Part shown: positions 26,453-34,142 of the stretch, in pieces
Numbering within the stretch: the first letter of the stretch is position 1
Layout: every line of letters begins with the position of its first letter
DNA from: Verrucomicrobiaceae bacterium
GTDB lineage: Bacteria; Verrucomicrobiota; Verrucomicrobiia; Verrucomicrobiales; DEV007
Direction: 5' to 3'
Assembly (NCBI GenBank): GCA_004211885.1
Contig: SHBV01000018.1
Coordinates: forward strand, 1 to 51,775
Length of the DNA stretch: 51,775 nt
Notes under the pieces: model-generated
What the model was told of the DNA's origin: nothing
What the model saw: only the letters and a program-made list of their open reading frames with translations
Database searches by the model: none
Position numbers and translations under genes: made by a program

Positions 26453-27034
26453 ATGAAAACATTTACCACATTTCTAATTTCAATTGCGTTTGTTGTCGCG
26501 TCCGGAGCCGCTGACATGCGTGAGTTTACGAGTGCTGACGGATCAAAGACGCTGAATGCGAAGGTCCTCGATTATTCTCAGGCCAAGGGAGTTGCCAAGA
26601 TTCTTCGAGCTGATGGGAAGGTGATGACTTTTCCGGTCAAGGCGCTGAGTAACAAAGATGGTGAATACCTTAAGGCCTGGTACCAAGCCACAATGGCTGG
26701 AAGGAAGTTGGCGGTGAGAGTCACGGACGAGGAAAAGAAAACTTCAGAGACAAAGACAAGTAACTCCAAGGTAAGTTCCTATGAATCAAATTTTAAACTC
26801 AATGTTCGAAATAATGGTACTAGTCCATTTGAAAATATTGAGGTGAAGTATCAAATATTTTACACAGTCGATGGGGTTAAGGGCACAAAGAGTCAGAACC
26901 TAGTCGCTAGCGGGGAGACAAGCATTAGTAGTATTTTTCCTAGGACCGATCAGAACCTGTCAACGGAGAAGATTGCTCTGACGAAGATTAGGCCGCTCCC
27001 TGCCTCTCAGTGTGCAACGACTGGCGCGGGATGA
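26453..27034 (+). CDS. SHD1-like secreted protein, apparently interrupted by an in-frame TGA
   Basis: A signal peptide (MKTFTTFLISIAFVVASGA) from ATG 26453; a TTG at 26447 is in frame. Residues ~22-80 (MREFTSADGSKTLNAKVLDY, then KILRADGKVMTFPVKALSNKD) match the SHD1-like SH3-type module frequent in secreted PVC proteins, probably a binding domain. A second beta-rich module (VSSYESNFKLNVRNNGTSPF) follows. The frame stops at TGA 27032-27034, but the same frame continues with sensible coding to TAA 27188-27190. The product therefore looks truncated by ~50 residues. It could be a recent nonsense mutation, a read-through gene or a sequence error. Confidence 0.6.
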   Translation: MKTFTTFLISIAFVVASGAADMREFTSADGSKTLNAKVLDYSQAKGVAKILRADGKVMTFPVKALSNKDGEYLKAWYQATMAGRKLAVRVTDEEKKTSETKTSNSKVSSYESNFKLNVRNNGTSPFENIEVKYQIFYTVDGVKGTKSQNLVASGETSISSIFPRTDQNLSTEKIALTKIRPLPASQCATTGAG

Positions 27035-27190
27035 ACTAAGACTAAAGCACCCCGCGCGAGTTCGCGCAACGACAGAGTCAAAGGTATCATTGCTAAGTTC
27101 TTCAAGGACGGAGAGGAATTCAAGGAGGTTGTTTATCCTAGCGGGTTCAGAGGACAGTGGTCTTCTGAGAACCTTTCTGCTGGACTCTAA
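27035..27190 (+). pseudogene. In-frame continuation of the SHD1-like gene beyond the TGA
   Basis: In the same reading frame, directly after TGA 27032-27034, 51 codons read on without another stop: a Thr/Lys/Arg-rich linker, then VKGIIAKFFKDGEEFKEVV and FRGQWSSENLSAGL. VKGxxxKxFKDGkxVxE followed by a short Trp-containing tail is what I would expect as the end of the preceding beta module, so this is probably the original C-terminus. It has no start codon of its own. Confidence 0.55.
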
Positions 27191-27207
27191 ATCTTTCAGT
27201 CAGAGTC

Positions 27208-28359
27208 CTATCGGATGGCCGTCTCTATGAATGGCCACATAATATTTGGGTAAAATCGATGCCCTGAATTTCCCCATTCCATTTTCATATGATTGGGGGA
27301 TCCGAGTCCTCGGTAAATGTCTCTAATTTTAGAGGCTGTTTTCTCCACATCTTTTTTGTTATGCAGCCCATCACGGACCCCATGCACGATGAGTAAGTTT
27401 CTGGGCGCTATGAGTGCTCCTAGTTCAGTCCAGTCACCCCAGTCGCGGATTCCGGGAACGGCGCAACAGTCACAGTGAAAAATGAAGCCTTCGCTACTCA
27501 TGACTGAAGTAAATGAGCAGCTAGGTACAGCAATGCTGATTCTATTGTCGATGGCTGCGGTGTAGGCTGTCAGAACGCCTCCCCCCGAATTGCCAGTCAT
27601 TATGATTTTCTTTTGATCGACGAGAGGATGAGCCCAAGCCCAGTCAATGATTCGCTGCATGTCCCATACCCTCTCTGCGGTAGGAGTTCGCCCCGAAATG
27701 AGGCAGTGCATGAGTTGAGCCCGGCACGGCCTGTTCCCATGCCTTCCTTTAGGATCAGGGACTATCAGTTCATTTGCCAGGCCCCGTGTAGCGGGTGCAA
27801 TAGCGATCATACCTCTCAATGCAGCCTGCTCTGCAATGTTGCCTTCTCTTGATAAAATCTTTTCTCGGTGGCTCTTGTTCATATAAGAGCCCGAATATGA
27901 GTGGAGGCCTTGAGTGTCATGTCCATGCGGGCAAATAACTAGGGGGAGTTTTTTATTCGTAATTGATGGTACCAGAAGATAGAAAGGGACATGGATTCCG
28001 GGTTCGGTTTCAATCTTGCAAAGGGTCCGTGAAAACTTTCCTTCGACTTCCTCTTTTGTTCCGATTTGAATTGAGGGGGCATGGTCCTTTAGTTTAATGG
28101 ACATTTTCTTGAGTCCGATCAATTCTATGAGAGCGGTCCTTGCTTCATTTTGCCAATCCTTGAAATTTTTATCTTTGGTGTATTTATATTTTTGATCACC
28201 TTTCTGGATCCGTTTCAGATAGTTCGAAATATTCTCAGGATAAGAAACGAAGGGTTTGTCCTGAGCTGGGGCAGTTACCGAGCTTAGCAGTAGAAATGCT
28301 ATAAGAATATAAGGGTTTTTCGTCGCCTTTTTCATACGACGATATAATGAGCTTTTCAT
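27208..28359 (-). CDS. Secreted alpha/beta-hydrolase (acetyl-xylan-esterase/glucuronoyl-esterase-like)
   Basis: A 383-residue protein; an inner ATG at 28335 gives a cleaner signal peptide (NPYILIAFLLLSSVTAPA). The hydrolase core has LPLVICPHGHD, the nucleophile elbow TGNSGGGV (Ser258), and SGHRFYP near the C-terminus with the likely His. VWDMQRIIDWAWAHPLVDQKK is typical of large secreted esterases in this superfamily. Such enzymes deacylate plant or algal polysaccharides. It lies convergent to the SHD1-like gene, and its 5' end is divergent from the retron ncRNA promoter; the two promoters must share the ~60-85 bp before 28419. Confidence 0.8.
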   Translation of the reverse strand: MKSSLYRRMKKATKNPYILIAFLLLSSVTAPAQDKPFVSYPENISNYLKRIQKGDQKYKYTKDKNFKDWQNEARTALIELIGLKKMSIKLKDHAPSIQIGTKEEVEGKFSRTLCKIETEPGIHVPFYLLVPSITNKKLPLVICPHGHDTQGLHSYSGSYMNKSHREKILSREGNIAEQAALRGMIAIAPATRGLANELIVPDPKGRHGNRPCRAQLMHCLISGRTPTAERVWDMQRIIDWAWAHPLVDQKKIIMTGNSGGGVLTAYTAAIDNRISIAVPSCSFTSVMSSEGFIFHCDCCAVPGIRDWGDWTELGALIAPRNLLIVHGVRDGLHNKKDVEKTASKIRDIYRGLGSPNHMKMEWGNSGHRFYPNIMWPFIETAIR

Positions 28360-28383
28360 TAGTCAGAGCGAGGCTTTTTATCA

Positions 28384-28413
28384 TTGACCAGGCATTAAAT
28401 TTTTCTGGATAAT
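28384..28413 (+). promoter_or_regulatory. Sigma70-type promoter for the retron ncRNA
   Basis: TTGACC (28384-28389), an 18-bp spacer and GATAAT (28408-28413): each box matches the sigma70 consensus at five of six positions. A start 6-7 nt downstream falls at ~28420, on the first bases of the a1 repeat. This places the RNA on the + strand, opposite to the reverse transcriptase gene. Confidence 0.65.
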
Positions 28414-28418
28414 ACAAA

Positions 28419-28658
28419 AAACGGAAAACTCCTGCAGTGATCTAGCTTTACACACGTCGTTAGTTGAAAAGCCAATGACAACGTGCTTCGGCGATCCGCC
28501 GCGGTGAGACAAACGTAACCTATGAACTTTTGAACTTACGGAAACAGCGTTTACCGTAAGTACATTATTTATTTAGTGCTTGAAATTTCTTTGAAATTTC
28601 TTAGCACTAAATCAATAACCAGTTCTCCGGTGTAGGTTCTGCGGGAGTTTTACCGTTT
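28419..28658 (+). ncRNA. Candidate retron msr-msd RNA, inverted and downstream of its RT
   Basis: The ends are complementary: a1 28419-28437 (AAACGG, AAAACTCC, TGCAG) pairs with a2 28639-28658 (CTGCG, GGAGTTTT, then CCGTTT) through 19 bp, including one G-U pair and one bulged A. Seven nt after a1, TAGC (28443-28446) offers a branch G at 28445. Msr-like stem-loops follow: CACGT (28453-28457) with ACGTG (28481-28485), extended inward by GTTA/TGAC and TTG/CAA; and CGGCG/CGCCG (28489-28501). Two msd-like hairpins follow (28534-28561 and 28571-28612). a2 ends on the complement of the RT stop codon. This is the order expected for retron RNA. Known retrons usually carry it upstream of and collinear with RT; here it is downstream and convergent. 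The opposite orientation is less likely: no promoter or TAGC fits there. Confidence 0.75.
28534..28612 (+). repeat. Msd-like double hairpin (template for reverse-transcribed DNA)
   Basis: Hairpin A: ACTTACGG (28534-28541) and AAAC (28542-28545) pair with GTTT (28549-28552) and CCGTAAGT (28554-28561), loop AGC, one bulged A. Hairpin B: ATTTAGTGCT (28571-28580) pairs with AGCACTAAAT (28603-28612). Inside it, two copies of the self-complementary GAAATTTC (28582-28589 and 28593-28600) pair across a 3-nt loop, with a small 1x2 internal loop. The long near-perfect stem is what the DNA portion of a retron product usually looks like. Confidence 0.7.
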
Positions 28659-29521
28659 CAATTTGATTGGGCCTTTTCGATCATGGATTGGAGAGCGAAG
28701 AAACCCTGCAGTTCACTCTCGCTTTTGACTAGGGTGCTTTTGCTAATTGCTTTCGTCATTCCGTTTGTCTTGATGTCGTGTTTGATTGCTCGGATCTTAC
28801 GTCTCAATGAGCGAGGCAATAGGACCCTTTCATTGACATGTAATCCTGTCACTTTTTGTTGGGTGTTTCGGCCCATTAATTTGGTTTTCTTTTCAGCGAG
28901 TAGGTAATTAGATTTGAGCAATGTTTTGCAGACGATTTCAGTAATTCCATCTGGCAATTCATTCCCGGAAAATGTCATATCATCAGCATAACGCGTGTAA
29001 CTTAGTGAATGGGAGAGTGCGAATTTCTTTAGCTTTAGATCACATTCGTAGAACGCAAGATTAGCCAAGTGCGGACTCGTTGGTGCGCCCTGAGGGAGGG
29101 CACCACCAAGGCAGCATAATTGAGAAATTAATTGCGGATCTATCCTTAATTTTTCATGAGGCAGTGATTTTCTCACCATTTCCTGTGTTGTGTTTGGAAA
29201 GAAGTCTTTCACGTCGAAGGATATGACCCAGTTCTTGTTGCAATGAGGCTGCGCGTTACTGAGGATTGATTTGCCTGGGTAAAAGCCATGCGCGTCAGGG
29301 TGGGGGTTTACTTTGTATAGGACTCTTTGTAGGAGCTTTTTCTGAATAATCTTAAGGGCTGGTTCTGGCGCATTGATCCATCGTGGCCTTTTATGCGTTC
29401 TGCGAATGGGAAACTTCCGATAATGTGACTCAATGTCGAGGAGCATGGAGTGAATGATTGCTTCACTAACATCAATCCTTGATGCAAGATCTTGGACTGA
29501 GACACTTTTTTGTGCGCTCAT
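28658..29521 (-). CDS. Retron-type reverse transcriptase
   Basis: A 287-residue reverse transcriptase of typical retron length. Motifs in order: NAQPH (89-93), the retron-specific NAxxH motif; ISFDVKDFF (101-108) with the first catalytic Asp; LPQGAPTSP (142-150); YTRYADDMTFSG (175-186) with the YADD catalytic pair; and VTGLHVN (224-230), the retron VTG motif at the start of the C-terminal region that recognises msr RNA. A basic stretch follows (PRSLRRKIRAIKHDIK). These features exclude group II intron maturases, as there is no maturase or endonuclease domain. It should prime DNA synthesis from a 2'-OH in the msr. Its ATG overlaps the stop of the HU-like gene (ATGA), so translation is coupled. 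Its own stop abuts a2 of the convergent RNA. Confidence 0.93.
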   Translation of the reverse strand: MSAQKSVSVQDLASRIDVSEAIIHSMLLDIESHYRKFPIRRTHKRPRWINAPEPALKIIQKKLLQRVLYKVNPHPDAHGFYPGKSILSNAQPHCNKNWVISFDVKDFFPNTTQEMVRKSLPHEKLRIDPQLISQLCCLGGALPQGAPTSPHLANLAFYECDLKLKKFALSHSLSYTRYADDMTFSGNELPDGITEIVCKTLLKSNYLLAEKKTKLMGRNTQQKVTGLHVNERVLLPRSLRRKIRAIKHDIKTNGMTKAISKSTLVKSESELQGFFALQSMIEKAQSN

Positions 29522-30228
29522 TGAATGAGGCCGAATTTTTTTTCAAAGCTGGGAAGGGCTTTGAAGTTGACTCTGTTTCCTTTTATAAAAGTACCACGCT
29601 TTGCAAAATTGACTTTCTCATTGATTTTTATCGCGGACAGAGTGGCTTGAAATAGGCAATTGAGGAGGACGTGCACTTCTTTCAAGGGAATCCCGGTCCT
29701 TTCATTGATGGACACTGATATTCTTCTTTTTGTTGAGAGTCTCGAATGTCCCTTGCCTGTCCAATTTTCAATCCACTGAGTTGATGGCTGCTCGAATGGT
29801 GGTGATGGCAATGATTTCAGATCAACGGAAGGGCTCAGTGAAAAGTTGATGCGTGCTTTTGCTGCTTCGCTTTTTGTCCATTTGCCCTCCTTGTCACGAA
29901 AAATGAACTTTGATTTTAAGAACTTCATCTTACCGATTTTTTGCTTCTTGATGAAAGTCTTCGATCTTGGCTTTAATATAAAGGTTCCGAACTTGGGTAT
30001 CTGAAGACAATGCGTGTCCTTCCTCCAGTTATCGCGATGATTGCTAACATAGTCCCAGAATGAGTCCATGACCCGAGCCGCATTTTCGATGCTGTGGCCA
30101 GTCATCTTGGACATGTCTTTAATGATCTGTGCGCTGAATGAGCGTGGTGCGTTGCTGCTTTGCAGGCTCTGAATTGAGGATGACGGAAAGGTCGACTGGC
30201 TTTTAGCTGTTATTTTTGTTCCTGACAT
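29518..30228 (-). CDS. Retron-associated protein with two HU/IHF-like DNA-binding domains
   Basis: 236 residues. A Ser-rich N-terminus (1-30) precedes domain 1 (about 31-110): two helices (QIIKDMSKMTG, ENAARVMDSFWDYV) then LQIPKFGTFILKPR, the helix-helix-strand plan of HU/IHF, in which VxxxGFGTF is the hallmark. Domain 2 (about 166-233) repeats it: RRISVSINERTGIPLKEVH, LNCLFQATLSAIK, VNFAKRGTFIKG and VNFKALPSFEKKF, with a shortened arm. The middle is Lys-rich, then Pro/Ser-rich. HU/IHF proteins bind bent, nicked or hairpin DNA. Since the gene overlaps the RT gene by 4 bp, this is the likely accessory or effector protein of the retron, perhaps binding the msDNA. Domain assignment is from pattern, not a search. 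I know of no retron class with this partner. Confidence 0.75.
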   Translation of the reverse strand: MSGTKITAKSQSTFPSSSIQSLQSSNAPRSFSAQIIKDMSKMTGHSIENAARVMDSFWDYVSNHRDNWRKDTHCLQIPKFGTFILKPRSKTFIKKQKIGKMKFLKSKFIFRDKEGKWTKSEAAKARINFSLSPSVDLKSLPSPPFEQPSTQWIENWTGKGHSRLSTKRRISVSINERTGIPLKEVHVLLNCLFQATLSAIKINEKVNFAKRGTFIKGNRVNFKALPSFEKKFGLIQ

Positions 30229-30296
30229 TTCCTCTCATAACATTACAAGAAGGTTCTGCTTAAAATACAAGATTGAAATTGGAAATGATATGACTT

Positions 30297-31070
30297 TTAT
30301 GGTGCTTTTTTAGTTATTCCCCAAACTTTTTCTACCATTAGGTATGCTTTTGGGTCGTATTCCTTGAGCTCTTTTCTGTTATGCGGGAACCAGTCATTAT
30401 TGCCGAAATAGGCTTCAGTGACTTCGGCAAAATATTCTTCTTTGTTCGATGCTGCGTAGGCTTTGACTTTTTTGTCCTTGAACTTTCTATCTGGCACCTT
30501 CAGGTAAAGGCCACGGGCCATGGCGCTTCCATACGCTTCTTTAATGTCAGTATTATTGAGGCCCAGTTTTACATTGTGGTATGCGTGAGCCAATTCGTGA
30601 AGCATTGTCATTGGACCCCACTCAAAAATCTTATGATCTAGTAATGCGGCCCTTGGGTTGATGATGTGTACGCCAGGAGCCATGTGTGGATTGAGGTCGT
30701 GATCTCTGAGCCAGGTCTTGTCTCGATGAAATGGAATGACGCCTCTCTCATTTTTTCTCATTGGATAAGTTGGTTCATCGCTTGCCCATATAGGAATTGT
30801 TTGAAGGAATTTAATGGCATCAGATGGCACGGTTTTAATGAAGCGTTCTATTCCTTCTTTCACTTCTTTTATTATGACATCGTTGAGATCTTTGTCTTTG
30901 TTGATTGTTTTTTCAATGTAAAGGTCCCATCCGAGAACTTGAACTTTCTCGTATTCCCAGACTTTCTTTCCGTCCTTGTAGGTGACTAATTCTCCATGCC
31001 CTAGTGATGGTGAAAGGATCATGAATATGGCTACGAGCGCCGTTGTAATGAGGGCGGAGTTTAATTTCAT
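30297..31070 (-). CDS. Secreted zincin-like metallopeptidase candidate (HExxH)
   Basis: 257 residues with a signal peptide (about 1-25, ending GHG). The zinc signature HELAHAYH (residues 158-165) fits HExxH, and a downstream conserved-looking segment NKEEYFAEVTEAYFG (about 209-223) offers the third ligand Glu in a gluzincin or lethal-factor-like arrangement. WFPHNRKELKEYDPKAY follows. Proteins of this kind are usually secreted peptidases of unknown target. It lies 68 bp upstream of the HU/RT operon on the same strand and could be co-transcribed, but nothing ties it functionally to the retron. Confidence 0.75.
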   Translation of the reverse strand: MKLNSALITTALVAIFMILSPSLGHGELVTYKDGKKVWEYEKVQVLGWDLYIEKTINKDKDLNDVIIKEVKEGIERFIKTVPSDAIKFLQTIPIWASDEPTYPMRKNERGVIPFHRDKTWLRDHDLNPHMAPGVHIINPRAALLDHKIFEWGPMTMLHELAHAYHNVKLGLNNTDIKEAYGSAMARGLYLKVPDRKFKDKKVKAYAASNKEEYFAEVTEAYFGNNDWFPHNRKELKEYDPKAYLMVEKVWGITKKAP

Positions 31071-31096
31071 GAAGCTTTACTTATTTTTAATTTTCC

Positions 31097-32626
31097 TTAG
31101 TTCGCGTGGGGAAACTTAGGTCCTATTCTTTGTGATATTTCCTCCAGCGACGTGATTCCTTCATGGACTTTGTCGAGAGCGTTATCAATGAGTGGGGTGA
31201 ATCCCTGTTCTTTTGCCATGTTTCTTAATTGAGCGACTGATGTTCCAGTGCTGATAGCTGTACTAATTTCTTCGTTCGGAAAGAAAAGCTCATAAACTCC
31301 AATCATTCCTTTGTAGCCTGAGCCGTTACAAGACTCACAACCCTTACCGTGGTAATGTTTGGTGCTTTGTTTTTTGTTATAAAACAAGGATAACATTTCA
31401 TCGCTGTGGGATTGTTCTTCTTTGCATTTTTCGCAAATCTTTCTCACTAATCTTTGTCCAATTGCTCCTAGGAGATTGTCGGAAATATAATCGTCCGGAA
31501 TTTCCAGATTCCTTAAACGTGAAACTGTCCCGATAGCACTGCTGGTGTGGAGGCTACTCAGAACGAGATGCCCAGTCGTGCTGGCTTTGACTGCGATTTC
31601 AGCTGTCTCAGCATCACGAATCTCACCAACCAGAATGATGTCTGGATTTTGTCTTAGGAATGATCTGATATAGTCTGAAAAGTTCATGAATTCGTTAACG
31701 CTCTTCTGGTTCACTTTATCCATTTCATATTCGACAGGGTCTTCGGCTGTCATGATTTTGAGGCCTCTATTAACTAGACTCTGAACAGTTGCATAGAGCG
31801 TTGAGGTCTTACCTGAGCTCGTTGGTCCTGTAGTAAGGATTAAGCCGTTAGGGTGGTTAATGATTCTTTTGTATGAGTTGAGGATATTTGTTGGCATTCC
31901 CAATTCATCTATGTCCAAAATGAAGCGTTGAGGGTCTAGGACACGGATCACTGCTTCTTGGCCATGATTTCCTGGAACAATTGATGCTCGAAAATCAACT
32001 CTTCTAGAGTTGCCATCGTCATCATATAGAGCAGAGAATCTACCGTCCTGACTCTTTTTCCTTTCTAAGTGATCCAGGTCGCATGCCATTTTAAGGCAAG
32101 CGATGACTCTCTGGATATTTGAGGGCGAAAGTGAAGTCGTAACCTGATGTAGAGTTCCATCTATCCTCAGTCTCATGTCCACATCGTCATTGTAATTTTC
32201 GATATGGATGTCTGTGGATCCTCTTTGGAGGGCGATGCTCAATATGTCTTGAAGTATCAGGTTAGGTTTGCGGTCCTTTGAAAAGTTAATTTCTAATGAG
32301 CTGTCCAAATGAAGTATGGGCCCGCTGACGGACTCTGCTTCGATATTATATATTTGGGAAAGTGCCTTACTTATTTCATAAGCGTTGAGTTGAATTGGCT
32401 TGATGTCTTTTCCGATAATTTCTTGTGCCTCAGATATGAGGTCTTGGTCTTCTGGGTCCAGGACGCCTATCCTTATGTCTTGCGAGCCCTCATCTGATGG
32501 GTCATCTAGTAATGCTATGTGATTTGATGTGCAGAAATCCTGAGGAAGAAATGATGAGAGTTTTGGGCCGATTTCAAATAGTGAGAGTTCACTGAATTCG
32601 GGAATGTTGTTTTTATCGGCAGTCAT
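31097..32626 (-). CDS. GspE/PilB-type secretion or pilus-assembly ATPase
   Basis: About 509 residues from ATG 32626 (a TTG at 32638 is upstream). An N-terminal GspE_N-like region is followed by the ATPase core: GPTSSGKTSTLYA (Walker A, about residue 266), TAEDPVEYEMD (Asp box), ILVGEIRDAETAEIA (Walker B) and LSSLHTSSAIGTVSRL (His box). A tetracysteine zinc module, CEKCKEEQ... CESCNGSGYKG, is typical of GspE/PilB. It powers assembly of type II secretion or type IV pili from the cytoplasmic face. No GspF, pilin or secretin gene is nearby, so it works with components encoded elsewhere. Confidence 0.92.
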   Translation of the reverse strand: MTADKNNIPEFSELSLFEIGPKLSSFLPQDFCTSNHIALLDDPSDEGSQDIRIGVLDPEDQDLISEAQEIIGKDIKPIQLNAYEISKALSQIYNIEAESVSGPILHLDSSLEINFSKDRKPNLILQDILSIALQRGSTDIHIENYNDDVDMRLRIDGTLHQVTTSLSPSNIQRVIACLKMACDLDHLERKKSQDGRFSALYDDDGNSRRVDFRASIVPGNHGQEAVIRVLDPQRFILDIDELGMPTNILNSYKRIINHPNGLILTTGPTSSGKTSTLYATVQSLVNRGLKIMTAEDPVEYEMDKVNQKSVNEFMNFSDYIRSFLRQNPDIILVGEIRDAETAEIAVKASTTGHLVLSSLHTSSAIGTVSRLRNLEIPDDYISDNLLGAIGQRLVRKICEKCKEEQSHSDEMLSLFYNKKQSTKHYHGKGCESCNGSGYKGMIGVYELFFPNEEISTAISTGTSVAQLRNMAKEQGFTPLIDNALDKVHEGITSLEEISQRIGPKFPHAN

Positions 32627-32738
32627 AAATTTTTCCAAGTAATCGGCTAATATGTAAACCTTTTTGAGTAACCTAACTATTATAAATGTTAGTTTGTTTT
32701 ATAATGTCTATTTAACAGTTGAAGGTTAGACGAGTAAG

Positions 32739-34022
32739 TTAGGACTGGACGCTCAGGGCCGATTCATCGATAACATTGCGTCCTGATTTTCTGAAGGGTC
32801 TGGGCAGCGGCTGCGCGATGCCTTTATCATCAATGGTTCTGCAATAAACGGTATATTCTCCAGGCTCAATATCGTCGAGGACCGTTGCCCAATGAGCGAT
32901 CGTGTAGCGCATTGGCCAGTGCTCAGGTTTTCCTTCTTCTGTGAAAAATCTTACCTCATTGGGTAATTTTCCTTGTGGTAGCTCTCCTCCCCATTTGGTA
33001 GGTGGTGGTAGAATCACTGCATCTTTCCACGGCGCTTTTGTAAAATATGGATCCTCCTTTGGCCAATCCTTTTCCTTTGGCCGGACCCAGATCTGAACCT
33101 TACTCAGACCACCAACGCCGACCTGGGCTATTCCTGTGACTGGAAATGCTTGACCTTTCTTCACTGTGTCAGGTTTATGGACGAAGAGGCTCATTGTTTT
33201 CATCCAGCTGTCGATGTCGTTATTTGCCTCAGCATAAGTGTCATTCGCGGCAGGTTCATTTGTCAGAATCACTGACTTTAACCATTTAACTGATTTGAAC
33301 CCGTAAGCTTCCGGTACAATGATCCGGACAGGGCCTCCTCGCTCTCCGCTCAACCATTGCCCGTTCAGCTTGTAGCAGAGGATCACTGGGTGATCGCCTG
33401 GGGGATCTTCGAGGATTCTGCCAATAGGTAATGAGCTTTTAAACATTTGTTTTGGGTCATTATTGTGATGCCCATAATAGAATGCTCGCCTAATATTTGC
33501 TTTGGGGTTTGATTTCCATATAACATCACGCAATGGGACCCCTTCCCACAAACCCATTCCTAGGGGCGTATGTAAGTTGTTGCAGGTCATAACTTTTAAG
33601 AATCTCACTGATTTCTTGTCAGCTATTTTCATAAGATCATTAAAAGATAGTGCATTGTTCTTTTCTCGGGACATGGGGTTCCCGACTATAGGATTACTGT
33701 CCGGATCAGGGACAATATCGAGACGCCAGGTTTTGCGTTCCATGCCGATCTTGAGTCGATCCTTTAAGGGGAGCTTGTAGGGGAGGGGATTTCCTCTTTC
33801 TACCGTTTCAAACTCTTTGCTAGGGGTCAGGTATTCTACGTCCGGGTCATGAGTTGGTGGTTCCTTTTGCTCATTTGCCTCAAGTGAATCTAATGTCAGT
33901 GATGCGGCTCCGCTGAGGCCCAACCCTATCAGGTAACGACGCGTTACCTGGTTATGCTGATTGTAGATTTCAGGTGATATGTTCGGCCTTTGCATTGGAG
34001 AAATGGATGAGGGCCTTTCCAT
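32739..34022 (-). CDS. Sulfite-oxidase-family molybdopterin oxidoreductase, TAT-exported
   Basis: 427 residues. A twin-arginine signal, TRRYLIGLGLSGAA (about 27-40), directs folded export. The oxidoreductase molybdopterin-binding domain follows, with the Mo-ligand Cys147 in MTCNNLHTPLG, then GLWEGVPLRDVIWK and RGGPVRIIVPEAYGFKSVKWLKSVIL. A C-terminal Mo-co dimerisation beta-sandwich (about 285-410) completes the fold. Enzymes of this family oxidise sulfite or reduce S-/N-oxides in the periplasm. The electron acceptor and real substrate cannot be inferred. It could release or consume sulfite linked to the sulfatase-rich diet, but that is speculation. Confidence 0.87.
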   Translation of the reverse strand: MERPSSISPMQRPNISPEIYNQHNQVTRRYLIGLGLSGAASLTLDSLEANEQKEPPTHDPDVEYLTPSKEFETVERGNPLPYKLPLKDRLKIGMERKTWRLDIVPDPDSNPIVGNPMSREKNNALSFNDLMKIADKKSVRFLKVMTCNNLHTPLGMGLWEGVPLRDVIWKSNPKANIRRAFYYGHHNNDPKQMFKSSLPIGRILEDPPGDHPVILCYKLNGQWLSGERGGPVRIIVPEAYGFKSVKWLKSVILTNEPAANDTYAEANNDIDSWMKTMSLFVHKPDTVKKGQAFPVTGIAQVGVGGLSKVQIWVRPKEKDWPKEDPYFTKAPWKDAVILPPPTKWGGELPQGKLPNEVRFFTEEGKPEHWPMRYTIAHWATVLDDIEPGEYTVYCRTIDDKGIAQPLPRPFRKSGRNVIDESALSVQS

Positions 34023-34142
34023 GATCCACTGAGAAGAGCTGCAATGTAAAGCAAATGTTGATATGACCTGTCCGTGGCCACTTGTCTTTTATAGGTTTGA
34101 TTGTGTGGCTTTTAATCAGTTATATGAATACCTTTAAATTTA

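Noticed and set aside
26447..27190. Selenocysteine insertion at TGA 27032-27034
   Set aside because: No selenocysteine-type context, redox motif or SECIS-like hairpin next to the TGA; nonsense or error is simpler.
28419..28658. Retron RNA on the - strand, collinear with RT
   Set aside because: Possible by symmetry of the repeats, but the - strand has no promoter candidate just before the repeat, no TAGC after it, and would put the long hairpin first. The + strand fits better on all three.
30229..30296. Retron RNA in the usual place, upstream of the HU-like/RT operon
   Set aside because: Only 68 bp separate the HU-like gene from the upstream gene, with no complementary ends or hairpins that could make an msr-msd.
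28360..30300. Mobile element carrying the retron
   Set aside because: No transposase, integrase, terminal repeats or target duplication are visible around the retron. If it moved in, no trace of the carrier is left here.
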